From Isoptericola sp. AK164 (lineage in GTDB: Bacteria > Actinomycetota > Actinomycetes > Actinomycetales > Cellulomonadaceae), in assembly GCF_029643425.1 (NCBI RefSeq), contig NZ_CP119106.1:558001-622000 (forward strand): a stretch of 64,000 bases of DNA, given 5' to 3'. Position 1 is the first letter of the stretch, and the number at the start of each line of letters is the position of its first letter. The translations under genes and the position numbers were made by a program. The notes under the pieces were generated by a model. That model was not told where the DNA came from and searched no databases. It saw only the letters and a list, made by a program, of their open reading frames with translations. This document shows positions 41,208 through 49,673 of the stretch, in pieces.

Positions 41208-42121
41208 TCCAGGAGGTTGCCAAGACGCGCGGTGCCGCCCGTGAGACGCGGAAGGGTGACGGCAAGGCCGCAGCGATCTTCCTCGCGCCCTGGTTCCTGG
41301 GCCTGGGGCTGATCACCGCCTTCCCCCTGCTCGCCTCGCTGTACCTGTCGTTCACCGACTACAGCCTGCTGGAGGCACCGAGCTGGATCGGCGTCCAGAA
41401 CTACGTCGACATGGTCTCGGACCCCCGATGGCTGAAGTCGCTGGGCGTGACGTTCCGCTACGTCTTCATCTCGGTGCCGCTCCAGCTCGCCGCCGCGCTC
41501 GCGCTGGCGATGGTGCTCGACCGCGGGCTGCGGGGGCTGGCGATCTACCGCTCGGCGTTCTACCTGCCGTCCCTGCTGGGGAGCTCGGTGGCGATCGCCC
41601 TGCTGTGGCGCCAGATCTTCGGCGCCGACGGCCTGGTCAACCAGGTGCTCGCCTACTTCGGCATCCAGGGCGTCGGCTGGGTCTCCCACCCGGACTACGC
41701 CCTGGGAACCCTGATGATCCTCAACGTGTGGACCTTCGGTGCACCGATGATCATCTTCCTCGCGGGGCTGCGCCAGATCCCCACGATGTACTACGAGGCC
41801 GCCTCCATCGACGGGGCGAGCAAGTTCCGGCAGTTCTTCAGCATCACGATCCCGCTGCTGAGCCCGATCATCTTCTTCAACCTCGTGCTCCAGCTCATCA
41901 ACGCCTTCCAGACCTTCACCCAGGCGTTCGTGATCTCCAACGGCACAGGTGGCCCGATCGACGAGACCTTGTTCTACACGCTGTACCTCTACAACCAGGG
42001 GTTCGGCTCGTACAACATGGGCTACGCCTCGGCGATGGCCTGGGTGCTGCTGCTCATCGTCGCCGGGCTGACGGCCGTCAACTTCCTCGCCTCCAAGTAC
42101 TGGGTCTTCTACGATGACTGA
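41198..42121 (+). CDS. Carbohydrate ABC transporter permease (MalF/LacF-type)
   Basis: A 307-residue inner-membrane permease with about six transmembrane helices. The EAA loop YYEAASIDGASKFRQFFSITIPLLSP near residue 205 docks the ATPase. It belongs to the CUT1 family that imports mono- and oligosaccharides. GGGGAGG precedes the ATG. It overlaps the second permease gene by 8 bp, and the binding-protein gene follows. No ATPase gene is nearby; a shared MsiK-type ATPase encoded elsewhere, as is usual in actinobacteria, is inferred. Control by the LacI-DUF6807 protein is likely. Confidence 0.92.
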   Translation: MSVIQEVAKTRGAARETRKGDGKAAAIFLAPWFLGLGLITAFPLLASLYLSFTDYSLLEAPSWIGVQNYVDMVSDPRWLKSLGVTFRYVFISVPLQLAAALALAMVLDRGLRGLAIYRSAFYLPSLLGSSVAIALLWRQIFGADGLVNQVLAYFGIQGVGWVSHPDYALGTLMILNVWTFGAPMIIFLAGLRQIPTMYYEAASIDGASKFRQFFSITIPLLSPIIFFNLVLQLINAFQTFTQAFVISNGTGGPIDETLFYTLYLYNQGFGSYNMGYASAMAWVLLLIVAGLTAVNFLASKYWVFYDD

Positions 42122-43070
42122 CACGCCCGTGCGCCCCGACGCACACGCCGCCACCACCGACGACCGGTCACCCGTGCGCCCCCGGCGCCCGCTGTCGGAG
42201 GTCGCCGCCGAGATCCCGGACTCCCCGCGCAAGCGGTCGTGGCAGCCCCGAGCGCGCCGGCTGCTGAAGCACGCGCTGCTCATCGGCTTCGGCCTGGTGA
42301 TGCTCTACCCGTTGCTGTGGATGCTGTCGAGCTCCTTCAAGCCGAACGACATCATCTTCCGTGACACGGGGCTGATCCCGACCGAGCTCGACCTGACCAA
42401 CTACGGCGACGGCTGGTTCGCGCTGCTGCACCCGTTCCACCACTACCTGCTGAACTCGGCGATCGTGGTGCTCGGATCGGTGCTCGGGAACCTCATCTCC
42501 TGCTCGATGGCGGCCTACGCCTTCGCACGGCTGAAGTTCCGCGGCCGGCCGATCTGGTTCGCCATCATGCTGATGTCGATCATGCTGCCGATCCACGTCG
42601 TCATCGTGCCGCAGTACATCCTGTTCTCCGAGCTGGAGTGGATCAACACGTTCCTCCCGCTCGTCGTGCCGAAGCTGCTGGCCACGGACGCGTTCTTCAT
42701 CTTCCTCATGGTGCAGTTCTTCCGCGGGCTGCCGAAGGACCTCGATGAGGCGGCACGTCTGGACGGCTGCGGGCACGGCCGGATCTTCCTGCAGATCATG
42801 CTGCCGCTGTCGCTCCCGGCCCTGGCGACGACGGCGATCTTCACGTTCATCTGGACGTGGAACGACTTCTTCAGTCAGCTCATCTTCCTCACCGACCCCG
42901 AGATGTACACCGTCCCGATCGCGTTGCGGACGTTCATCGACGCCACGAGCGCCAGCTCGTGGGGCCCGTTGTTCGCGATGTCGATCGTCTCCCTCGTCCC
43001 GATCTTCTTCATCTTCCTCTTCGGCCAGAAGTACCTGGTCAAGGGGATCGCCACGACCGGCATCAAGTAG
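42114..43070 (+). CDS. Carbohydrate ABC transporter permease (MalG/LacG-type)
   Basis: A 318-residue permease with six predicted helices and the EAA loop DEAARLDGCGHGRIFLQIMLPLSLPA near residue 220. The N-terminal ~50 residues are polar and basic and extend into the cytoplasm. It ends in KGIATTGIK, the typical C terminus of CUT1 MalG-type permeases. It pairs with the preceding MalF-type protein. Confidence 0.92.
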   Translation: MTDTPVRPDAHAATTDDRSPVRPRRPLSEVAAEIPDSPRKRSWQPRARRLLKHALLIGFGLVMLYPLLWMLSSSFKPNDIIFRDTGLIPTELDLTNYGDGWFALLHPFHHYLLNSAIVVLGSVLGNLISCSMAAYAFARLKFRGRPIWFAIMLMSIMLPIHVVIVPQYILFSELEWINTFLPLVVPKLLATDAFFIFLMVQFFRGLPKDLDEAARLDGCGHGRIFLQIMLPLSLPALATTAIFTFIWTWNDFFSQLIFLTDPEMYTVPIALRTFIDATSASSWGPLFAMSIVSLVPIFFIFLFGQKYLVKGIATTGIK

Positions 43071-43148
43071 CACTCCGACCCGGCCCGACGGTGGGCCACT
43101 GCTGGATGACAACGACGACGTTCTCGTCACGCACACACAAGGAGAATC

Positions 43149-44504
43149 ATGCGAGCAACGACCACACGACGCGGCCGCCGGAACGCCGCCGCCTTCATCG
43201 CGCTGACCGCGGCGAGCACCCTCGCGCTGGGTGCCTGCTCGGGAGACGCCGGCGGCCCGGCCGCCGAGGGCGACGACACCGGGTCGTCCGAGGAGGGCGG
43301 CGGTGACGGCGGCGACGGCGTCGAGATCCGCTTCTCGTGGTGGGGTTCCGACGACCGTCACCAGACCACCCAGGAGATCATCGACCTCTTCGAGGAGAAG
43401 AACCCGGACATCACCGTGGTGCCCGACTTCACCGACTGGGGCGGGTACTGGGACAAGCTGGCGACCACGGTCGCCGGCGGTGACACCCCCGACGTCATCA
43501 CCCACGAGGAGCGCTTCATCGCCGACTACGCCAACCGCGGCGTGCTCGCGGACCTGGAGTCCCTCGACATCGACACCTCCGAGGTCCCCGAGAGCATCAT
43601 CGACTCCGGTCGCGTCGACGGGACCCTGTACGGCATGGCCACCGGCGTGAACGCCTACGCCATCACGGCGGACCCGACGGTGTTCGAGGAGGCCGGCGTC
43701 GAGATGCCGGACGACACGACCTGGACGTGGGACGAGTTCGTCGAGATCTCGGCGCAGATCTCCGAGGCCGCCGGCGACGGCGTCTGGGGCACCCAGGACA
43801 TCGGCTTCAACGAGGCCGGGCTCAACATCCTCGCCCGCCAGAAGGGCCAGTCGCTCTACAACGAGGACGGCTCGCTCGGTGTCGACGCCGAGACCGTGGC
43901 CGAGTTCTTCCAGATCGGCGTGGACCTGCAGGAGTCGGGTGGTACGCCGGACGGCTCGCGCACCATCGAGATCCAGAACGCCGGCCCCGAGGGCTCGCTG
44001 CTCGGCACGAACGCCGGCGCCATGGGCGTCTGGTGGACCAACCAGCTCGGCGCCCTGAGCGCCGCCTCGGGCCACGAGCTCGAGCTGCTGCGCATGCCGG
44101 GCGAGTCGGAGTTCGAGCGCACCGGCATGTACTTCAAGCCGGCCATGTTCTACTCCGTCGCCGAGGACACGGAGCACCCGGAGGCCGCGGCGAAGTTCGT
44201 CGACTTCCTGGTCAACGACCCGGAGGTCGCGCAGCTGCAGCTCACCGACCGCGGTCTGCCGTCGAACCTGTCGGTGCGCGAGTCCATCGAGGGCCAGCTC
44301 GAGGCCGCCGACGCGCGTGTCGCGGAGTTCATGGCCGACCTCGAGTCCGACATCGTGGACGGTCCGCCGGTGCCGCCGAACGGCGCCGGTGACGTCCAGG
44401 ACGTCATGATCCGGCTCAACACCGAGGTGCTCTTCGGTTCCATGACGCCGGAAGAGGCCGCCGAGCAGTTCCTCACCGAGGTCGCGGAGGTGACCGGGAG
44501 CTGA
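43149..44504 (+). CDS. Sugar-binding lipoprotein of the ABC transporter
   Basis: A 451-residue extracellular solute-binding protein, family 1. The lipobox LALGAC places the lipidated Cys near residue 29, followed by an acidic Gly-rich linker (about 30-57) and the two-lobed binding fold, with FSWWGSDDRHQTTQEIIDLF and DVITHEERFIADYANRG. A start next to AAGGAGAA supports the ATG. It is the most downstream transporter gene and is followed by a strong terminator. The specificity is unknown; a pectin-, xylan- or cyclitol-derived saccharide is plausible from context. Confidence 0.92.
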   Translation: MRATTTRRGRRNAAAFIALTAASTLALGACSGDAGGPAAEGDDTGSSEEGGGDGGDGVEIRFSWWGSDDRHQTTQEIIDLFEEKNPDITVVPDFTDWGGYWDKLATTVAGGDTPDVITHEERFIADYANRGVLADLESLDIDTSEVPESIIDSGRVDGTLYGMATGVNAYAITADPTVFEEAGVEMPDDTTWTWDEFVEISAQISEAAGDGVWGTQDIGFNEAGLNILARQKGQSLYNEDGSLGVDAETVAEFFQIGVDLQESGGTPDGSRTIEIQNAGPEGSLLGTNAGAMGVWWTNQLGALSAASGHELELLRMPGESEFERTGMYFKPAMFYSVAEDTEHPEAAAKFVDFLVNDPEVAQLQLTDRGLPSNLSVRESIEGQLEAADARVAEFMADLESDIVDGPPVPPNGAGDVQDVMIRLNTEVLFGSMTPEEAAEQFLTEVAEVTGS

Positions 44505-44544
44505 GGACCGTTCGGCGTGGGCTGATGCCACAGCTCACCTGACA

Positions 44545-44594
44545 CGACGGGTGCGGGGTCGTCGCCGGAGCCTCCGGCGGCCCCGCACCCGTCG
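44545..44594 (+). terminator. Two-level hairpin terminator after the transporter operon
   Basis: CGACGGGTGCGGGG (44545-44558) pairs perfectly with CCCCGCACCCGTCG (44581-44594). The loop holds a second perfect stem, CGCCGGAG/CTCCGGCG (44563-44579). It lies 40 bp after the binding-protein stop and probably separates it from the UxaA-type gene. Confidence 0.8.
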
Positions 44595-44673
44595 CTCCCC
44601 GGCCGCGGGCGGTCGGGAACCGGCCCCGCCCACCGGCGGGGCTGACCCGTGTGCGAAGGACGGAACGATCGCG

Positions 44674-46269
44674 ATGAACGACCTGCTCGTGCTGCGTGAC
44701 GGCGACGACGTCGCCGTGGCCACCCGGGACCTGAGCCCCGGCGACCGTGCCGGGACGCCCGACGGCGGTGCCGTCGTCGTGCGCGACCCCGTCCCCCGCG
44801 GGCACAAGCTCGCCCTGCGGGCCGTGGCCGCCGGGGACCCGGTGCGCAAGTACGGGCAGGTCATCGGTGTCGCGACCTCCGCCGTCGAGCCCGGTGACCA
44901 CGTCCACGCCCACAACCTCGGGTTCGACCCGGGCGAGCGGGAGGCTCCCCTCGGTGGCGAGCACACCGAGCTGGTGGTGCCCGACGGGCCGCGCCCGACG
45001 TTCCGGGGATACCGGCGCTCCGACGGCCGGGTCGGCACCCGCAACTACGTCGCCATTCTGACCAGCGTGAACTGCTCGGCCTCGACGGCGCGGATGATCG
45101 CCGACCAGTTCCGCGGTGCCGCGCTCGACGAGTACGAGCACGTCGACGGGGTCGTGCCCCTGACGCACACCTCCGGCTGCGGCCTGGTGCCGGACTCCGA
45201 GGGCGGGCAGGTGCTGCTGCGCACCCTGCGCGGGTACGCCGCCCACCCCAACGTCGCCGGGGTGCTCGTGCTGGGCCTGGGCTGCGAGATGGTGCCCGGG
45301 GCGGCGCTGTCCGCCCGGTCGGGGACCGTGACCGACCTGGGGATGCCCGGCGTGGGCGCCCCGGACCCGGAGGACTCCTCCGCGCTGCTGGCCGCCATCC
45401 CCGACGACACCGTCGTGCGCTCGATGACGATCCAGGAGACCGGGGGAGTGCGCGCCACGGTGCGTGCCGGCGTCGAGGAGATCCGGGCGATGCTGCCCGA
45501 GGTGAACGCCCGGCGCCGGACCGAGTGCGACGTGGCCGATCTCGTCCTCGGGCTGAACTGCGGCGGCTCGGACGGCTACTCCGGCATCACCGCCAACCCG
45601 GCCCTCGGCTGGGCCTCGGACCGGATCGTCGGCTACGGCGGCACCTCGGTGCTGGCCGAGACGCCCGAGGTCTACGGTGCCGAGCACCTGCTGACGGCCC
45701 GGGCCACGTCGCCCGGGGTGGCGAAGAAGCTGCTCGACCGCATCGACTGGTGGCAGGACTACGTCGCCGCCGGCGGCGGCACCCTCGACAACAACCCCTC
45801 GCCGGGCAACAAGGCGGGCGGGCTGACCACGATCCTGGAGAAGTCGCTCGGCGCCGTGGCCAAGGGCGGCCAGGCGGACCTGGCCGCGGTGTACGAGTAC
45901 GCCGAGCCGATCACCGACCGCGGCTTCACCTTCATGGACACCCCGGGCTACGACCCGGTCTCCGTGACGGGGCTGGTCGCCGGCGGCGCGAACGTCGTCG
46001 TCTTCACCACCGGTCGCGGGTCGGTCTTCGGCTGCCGCCCGACGCCGTCGATCAAGGTTGCCACGAACACGCCCATGTACGAGCGCATGAGCGAGGACAT
46101 GGACGTCAACGCCGGGCGCATCGTCGACGGCACCGCCGCGCTGGAGGAGGTCGGCGCCGAGCTGCTCGAGCGGATCCTCGCCGTGGCCTCGGGAGAGCGC
46201 ACCGTCAGCGAGGAGCTGGAGATCGGCACCGAGGAGTTCATCCCCTGGCACCTGGGTGCGGTGACCTGA
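44674..46269 (+). CDS. UxaA-family altronate/galactarate dehydratase
   Basis: A 531-residue protein with an N-terminal SAF domain (about 1-95, VGDH-type strand VEPGDHVHAHNL) and a C-terminal altronate hydrolase domain. It contains RVGTRNYVAILTSVNCSAST, THTSGCGLVPDSEG, GLGCEMVPG and NCGGSDGYSGITANPALGW. The cysteines and His are conserved iron-binding candidates. UxaA dehydrates D-altronate to 2-keto-3-deoxygluconate in galacturonate breakdown; related enzymes act on galactarate and other sugar acids. Neither UxaB nor UxaC is here, so the true substrate is open. The ATG at 44674 has only a weak, distant AAGGA. Confidence 0.82.
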   Translation: MNDLLVLRDGDDVAVATRDLSPGDRAGTPDGGAVVVRDPVPRGHKLALRAVAAGDPVRKYGQVIGVATSAVEPGDHVHAHNLGFDPGEREAPLGGEHTELVVPDGPRPTFRGYRRSDGRVGTRNYVAILTSVNCSASTARMIADQFRGAALDEYEHVDGVVPLTHTSGCGLVPDSEGGQVLLRTLRGYAAHPNVAGVLVLGLGCEMVPGAALSARSGTVTDLGMPGVGAPDPEDSSALLAAIPDDTVVRSMTIQETGGVRATVRAGVEEIRAMLPEVNARRRTECDVADLVLGLNCGGSDGYSGITANPALGWASDRIVGYGGTSVLAETPEVYGAEHLLTARATSPGVAKKLLDRIDWWQDYVAAGGGTLDNNPSPGNKAGGLTTILEKSLGAVAKGGQADLAAVYEYAEPITDRGFTFMDTPGYDPVSVTGLVAGGANVVVFTTGRGSVFGCRPTPSIKVATNTPMYERMSEDMDVNAGRIVDGTAALEEVGAELLERILAVASGERTVSEELEIGTEEFIPWHLGAVT

Positions 46270-46322
46270 CGGTCTGGTCCCGGACGCCGCCCGCCACCGT
46301 GGTGAGCCCGGCCGCGGAAGGA

Positions 46323-46814
46323 TCAGGCGTCGATGACGCGGGCGACGACGGCGCACCGGTCGTCGCCCGGCGCCGCGGCGGACGCGGCCCGTGCGAGCAG
46401 AGCCCGCAGGTGGTCCCGCTCGACGGCGCTGAGGTCGGCGAGCAGGGCGTCCTCGGCGGCGCGCACGCGGGCGTCGAGGTCGGCCAGCACGGCGCGTCCG
46501 TGCTCGGTCGCCACGATGCGTCGGGCGCGTCGGTCCGCGGGGTCCTGCTGCCGCTCGACGAGGCCGCACCCGACGAGCTCGTCGAGCAGGTAGGTCATGA
46601 CGGTGCGGTCGATGCCGAGCCGGGCGGCCAACGCGGCCTGGGTCGGCGGGGCGTCCTGGACGACGGCGGCGAGCACCTCGTACCCGCGGGCGCCGTGCGG
46701 GACGTCGGCGCAGGCGGCGGTGACCCCGTCGCTCCACTCGCGCAGCAGCGCGGCGAGCGGCCAGCCGAGCGGGCTGTGCCCGGTGGCCGTGTCCGCCGTC
46801 GTCCCGGTGCTCAT
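46323..46814 (-). CDS. MarR-family transcriptional regulator
   Basis: A 163-residue winged-helix regulator. The recognition region is TQAALAARLGIDRTVMTYLLDELVGCGLVERQQDPADRRARRIV (about residues 58-102), including the DxRxRR wing typical of MarR. It is divergent from the LLM-FAD oxidase fusion gene across 120 bp holding a perfect 8-bp-arm palindrome. It probably represses that oxidase and itself in response to a phenolic or electrophilic compound, as is usual for MarR, but the ligand is unknown. Confidence 0.87.
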   Translation of the reverse strand: MSTGTTADTATGHSPLGWPLAALLREWSDGVTAACADVPHGARGYEVLAAVVQDAPPTQAALAARLGIDRTVMTYLLDELVGCGLVERQQDPADRRARRIVATEHGRAVLADLDARVRAAEDALLADLSAVERDHLRALLARAASAAAPGDDRCAVVARVIDA

Positions 46815-46864
46815 GGCCTCATGGTAGCCGGAATGAGCGGTCTCTGAGACGAGTTGTCACTGAT

Positions 46865-46885
46865 ATCGTCTGTGCAGCAGACGAT
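46865..46885. promoter_or_regulatory. MarR-type operator before the oxidase fusion gene
   Basis: ATCGTCTG and CAGACGAT form a perfect inverted repeat around TGCAG (46865-46885). A related core, GTCTCTGAGAC, is at 46840-46850. Both lie in the divergent region between the MarR gene and the oxidase gene. Confidence 0.6.
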
Positions 46886-46934
46886 CTCTCGGGCGACGTG
46901 CTCGGGAGCGCCACCCTCGCCCGGAGGTCCCCGC

Positions 46935-49202
46935 ATGACGGACTACGGCCACGACCTGGTCTTCGGTACGTTCCTCACCCCGTCCAACCGCGACCCGCAG
47001 GCGCCCGTGCGCCTGGCACGGACGGCCGAGTCCGCCGGGCTGGACCTGGTCACCTTCCAGGACCACCCCTACCAGCCCGGGTTCCTCGACACCTGGACGC
47101 TGATCGCCTACGCGGCCGCCGTCACCGAGCGCGTGCACCTCGCCGGCAACGTGCTCAACCTGCCGCTGCGCCAGCCGGCGGTGCTCGCCCGGTCCGTGGC
47201 CAGCCTCGACCTGCTCAGCGGCGGGCGCATCGACCTCGGCCTCGGTGCGGGCGGGTTCTGGGACGCGATCGAGTCGATGGGCGGCGAGCGGCTCACTCCT
47301 GGGGAGTCCGTCGACGCGCTGTCCGAGGCGATCGAGATCATCCGGGGCGTCTGGGACGCCGGCGAGCGACGTCCTCTGCGCACCGCCGGGGAGCACCACC
47401 GGGTCTCCGGTGCCAAGCGTGGTCCCGCCCCCGCGCACGACGTGCCGATCTGGCTGGGCGCGTACAAGCCCCGCATGCTGCGGCTCGTGGCGCGGCAGGC
47501 CGACGGGTGGCTGCCGTCGCTGGGGTACATGAAGGACGGCGACCTGGCCCGCGGCAACGCGATCATCGACGCCACGGCCGAGGAGGCCGGGCGGCACCCG
47601 GCCGAGATCCGGCGCCTGCTGAACGTCCAGGGCGCGGTCACGGCCGACCGGCAGGGCTTCCTGCAGGGTCCGGTGGACCAGTGGGTCGAGGAGCTCGCGG
47701 GGCTGGCCCTGCACGACGGCGTCGGCACGTTCATCACGGCCACCGACGACCCCCAGATGCTCGCCGTCCTCGGCGGCGAGATCGCCCCGGCCGTGCGCGA
47801 GCTGGTGGCCCGCGAACGGGCCTCGGCCGGCACCCCCGCGGCGGCCACCCGGCGCGGCCGCTCCGCGATCGAGCTGCGGCGCGAGGGCATCGACTACGAC
47901 GCGGTGCCCGCCGCGCTGGCCGAGCGCGCCGTCGAGCCCGGCGACCGCGCCTACGACGCCGTGCGCCACAACTACCTGCGCTCCGGCGCCCCCGGCCTGG
48001 TGCTGCGGCCGCGCACCACCGCGGAGGTGGCCGACGCCGTCGCCTGGGCGCGGTCGCAGGACGTCCCGCTGGGCATCCGCTCGGGCGGGCACGGCATCAG
48101 CGGCCGGTCCACGAACGACGGCGGCATCGTCGTCGACCTCGGCGCGCTGGACCGGATCGAGGTGGTGGACGAGGCGACGCGGCGGGTGCGGCTCGGCGCC
48201 GGTGCCACCTGGGGGCAGGTCGCCGAGGCGCTCGCGCCGCGCGGCTGGGCGATCAGCTCGGGCGACTACGGCGGTGTCGGCGTCGGCGGGCTCGCCACCG
48301 CGGGCGGGGTCGGGTTCCTCGGACGGACCTACGGGCTGACCATCGACCACGTCGTCGCGGCGGAGGTCGTCACGGCCGACGGCCGGGTCGCCCACGCCTC
48401 CGCCGAGGAGAACCCGGACCTGTTCTGGGGCCTGCGCGGCGCCGGCGGCAACCTCGGGGTCGTCACCTGGGTGGAGATCGAGGCCATGGCGCTGGAGAAC
48501 GTCGTCTTCTCCCAGATGGCGCTCGACGCGACCGACACCGCCGGCCTGCTGGAACGCTGGGGCGCCGCGGTGGAGTCCGCGCCGCGCGAGCTGACCAGCT
48601 TCCTCATCCTGTCCCCGGCGCGTGCGGGCCAGGGACCGGTCGCCCAGCTCATGACCGTCTACGCCGGCCACGACACCGACGCCGCCGTCGAGCAGCTCGA
48701 ACGGCTCGCCGACGCCGGACCGCTGCTCGGGCACCAGGCCTACCTCATGCCGTACTCCGGCGTCGTCCAGGCGGGGGACAAGCACCACTCCGGCGGGGGA
48801 GACCCGGCCGTGCGGTCGGGGCTGGTGCCCCACCTGGACACGGCGACGAGCCGCGCCTTCGAGCGTCTCGCGCACTCGGGCGACGCCTACTTCCTGCAGG
48901 TCCGGGCCACCGGCGGGGCTGCCCACGACGTGCCGGACGACGCGACCGCGTACGCGCACCGGCGACAGAACTTCCTGCTGTCGGCCATGTCGTCGAGCCA
49001 GGAGCGGATCGACCGCGCCTGGGACGCCGAGATGGCGCCGTACACCGAGGGGCTCTACCTCTCCTTCGACACGGACACCCGGCCCGAGCGGCTGGCCGAG
49101 GCGTTCCCGGAGCCGACGCTGTCGCGGCTGCGCGAGGTCAAGGCCGAGTGGGACCCGGACAACCTCTTCCGGGCGAACTTTCCGGTCCGCCCGGCCCTCT
49201 GA
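46935..49202 (+). CDS. LLM luciferase-like oxidoreductase fused to an FAD-linked (BBE-type) oxidase
   Basis: A 755-residue fusion. Residues about 1-300 are a luciferase-like monooxygenase (FLTPSNRDPQAPVRLARTAESAGLDLVTFQDHP, RIDLGLGAGGFWD), using F420 or FMN. Residues about 320-755 are a PCMH-type FAD oxidase: GIRSGGHGISGRS with His386 as the likely covalent flavin link, GVGVGGLATAGGVGFLGR, and a C-terminal berberine-bridge block NLFRANFPVRP. The second covalent Cys of bicovalent enzymes is absent (SSGDYGGVG). GGAGG 7 bp before ATG 46935 fixes the start. Regulated by the divergent MarR gene. Substrate unknown; two flavin steps on one small molecule are inferred. Confidence 0.85.
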   Translation: MTDYGHDLVFGTFLTPSNRDPQAPVRLARTAESAGLDLVTFQDHPYQPGFLDTWTLIAYAAAVTERVHLAGNVLNLPLRQPAVLARSVASLDLLSGGRIDLGLGAGGFWDAIESMGGERLTPGESVDALSEAIEIIRGVWDAGERRPLRTAGEHHRVSGAKRGPAPAHDVPIWLGAYKPRMLRLVARQADGWLPSLGYMKDGDLARGNAIIDATAEEAGRHPAEIRRLLNVQGAVTADRQGFLQGPVDQWVEELAGLALHDGVGTFITATDDPQMLAVLGGEIAPAVRELVARERASAGTPAAATRRGRSAIELRREGIDYDAVPAALAERAVEPGDRAYDAVRHNYLRSGAPGLVLRPRTTAEVADAVAWARSQDVPLGIRSGGHGISGRSTNDGGIVVDLGALDRIEVVDEATRRVRLGAGATWGQVAEALAPRGWAISSGDYGGVGVGGLATAGGVGFLGRTYGLTIDHVVAAEVVTADGRVAHASAEENPDLFWGLRGAGGNLGVVTWVEIEAMALENVVFSQMALDATDTAGLLERWGAAVESAPRELTSFLILSPARAGQGPVAQLMTVYAGHDTDAAVEQLERLADAGPLLGHQAYLMPYSGVVQAGDKHHSGGGDPAVRSGLVPHLDTATSRAFERLAHSGDAYFLQVRATGGAAHDVPDDATAYAHRRQNFLLSAMSSSQERIDRAWDAEMAPYTEGLYLSFDTDTRPERLAEAFPEPTLSRLREVKAEWDPDNLFRANFPVRPAL

Positions 49203-49217
49203 CCCCGACCTGCCCCT

Positions 49218-49281
49218 CGTTGTGGGCGTGAAATCTGCAGGTCGGACCCCGGTCCGACCTGCAGATTTCACGCCCACAACG
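49218..49281. repeat. Long perfect palindrome, 31-bp arms (TGTGGGC word)
   Basis: Positions 49218-49248 and 49251-49281 are exact reverse complements with a 2-nt loop. The outer arm word TGTGGGCGTGAAATCTGCAG differs at two positions from the word in the element at 7931-7990, 41 kb away. It lies between convergent genes, 15 bp after the oxidase stop and 22 bp before the end of the small membrane protein gene. Confidence 0.85.
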
Positions 49282-49303
49282 GCTCGGGCGGGGGCGCGGC
49301 CGG

Positions 49304-49582
49304 TCAGGGGCCGAGAGCGCCGATCGCCACGGAGAACAGCACGGCCGCGAGCGCGGCCAGCCCCAGCAGCGCCCCGACGAGCCCGTGCCACATGCCGGGC
49401 AGGCCGTCCCGGTCGGCGACGTGGCTGCCGAACGAACCGAGTCCGAGCGCGGCCACGCCGAGCGGTGCCGACACCCAGTCCCCGACGACCGGCACGACCG
49501 CGCAGGCCAGCGCCGCGATCCCCAGAGCGAGGGCCCACTCGCAGGACCGTGGCGCACCGTGCCGCGTACCGTCGTCCTGCAT
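49304..49582 (-). CDS. Small membrane protein, function unknown
   Basis: A 92-residue protein with about three hydrophobic segments (residues about 15-33, 38-52 and 65-88; e.g. WALALGIAALACAVVPVVG). A short polar N terminus precedes them. The pattern resembles small DUF4190-like actinobacterial membrane proteins, but I cannot assign a family with confidence. The ATG at 49582 is the first start. It is downstream of, and on the same strand as, the MerR gene, 91 bp away. Confidence 0.55.
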   Translation of the reverse strand: MQDDGTRHGAPRSCEWALALGIAALACAVVPVVGDWVSAPLGVAALGLGSFGSHVADRDGLPGMWHGLVGALLGLAALAAVLFSVAIGALGP

Positions 49583-49673
49583 GCCCGCCCTTCGTGTCGC
49601 GGGCAGGGGATCCGGCCCGTCGTGCCCGTGACGTCGATCTCCCGGGCGCAGAGATCGTACCTGCGGCGCGGGG

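Noticed and set aside
43071-43148. Separate promoter or attenuator for the binding-protein gene
   Set aside because: The 78-bp gap holds only weak symmetry (GGCCCGACGGTGGGCC-like) and no clear promoter boxes.
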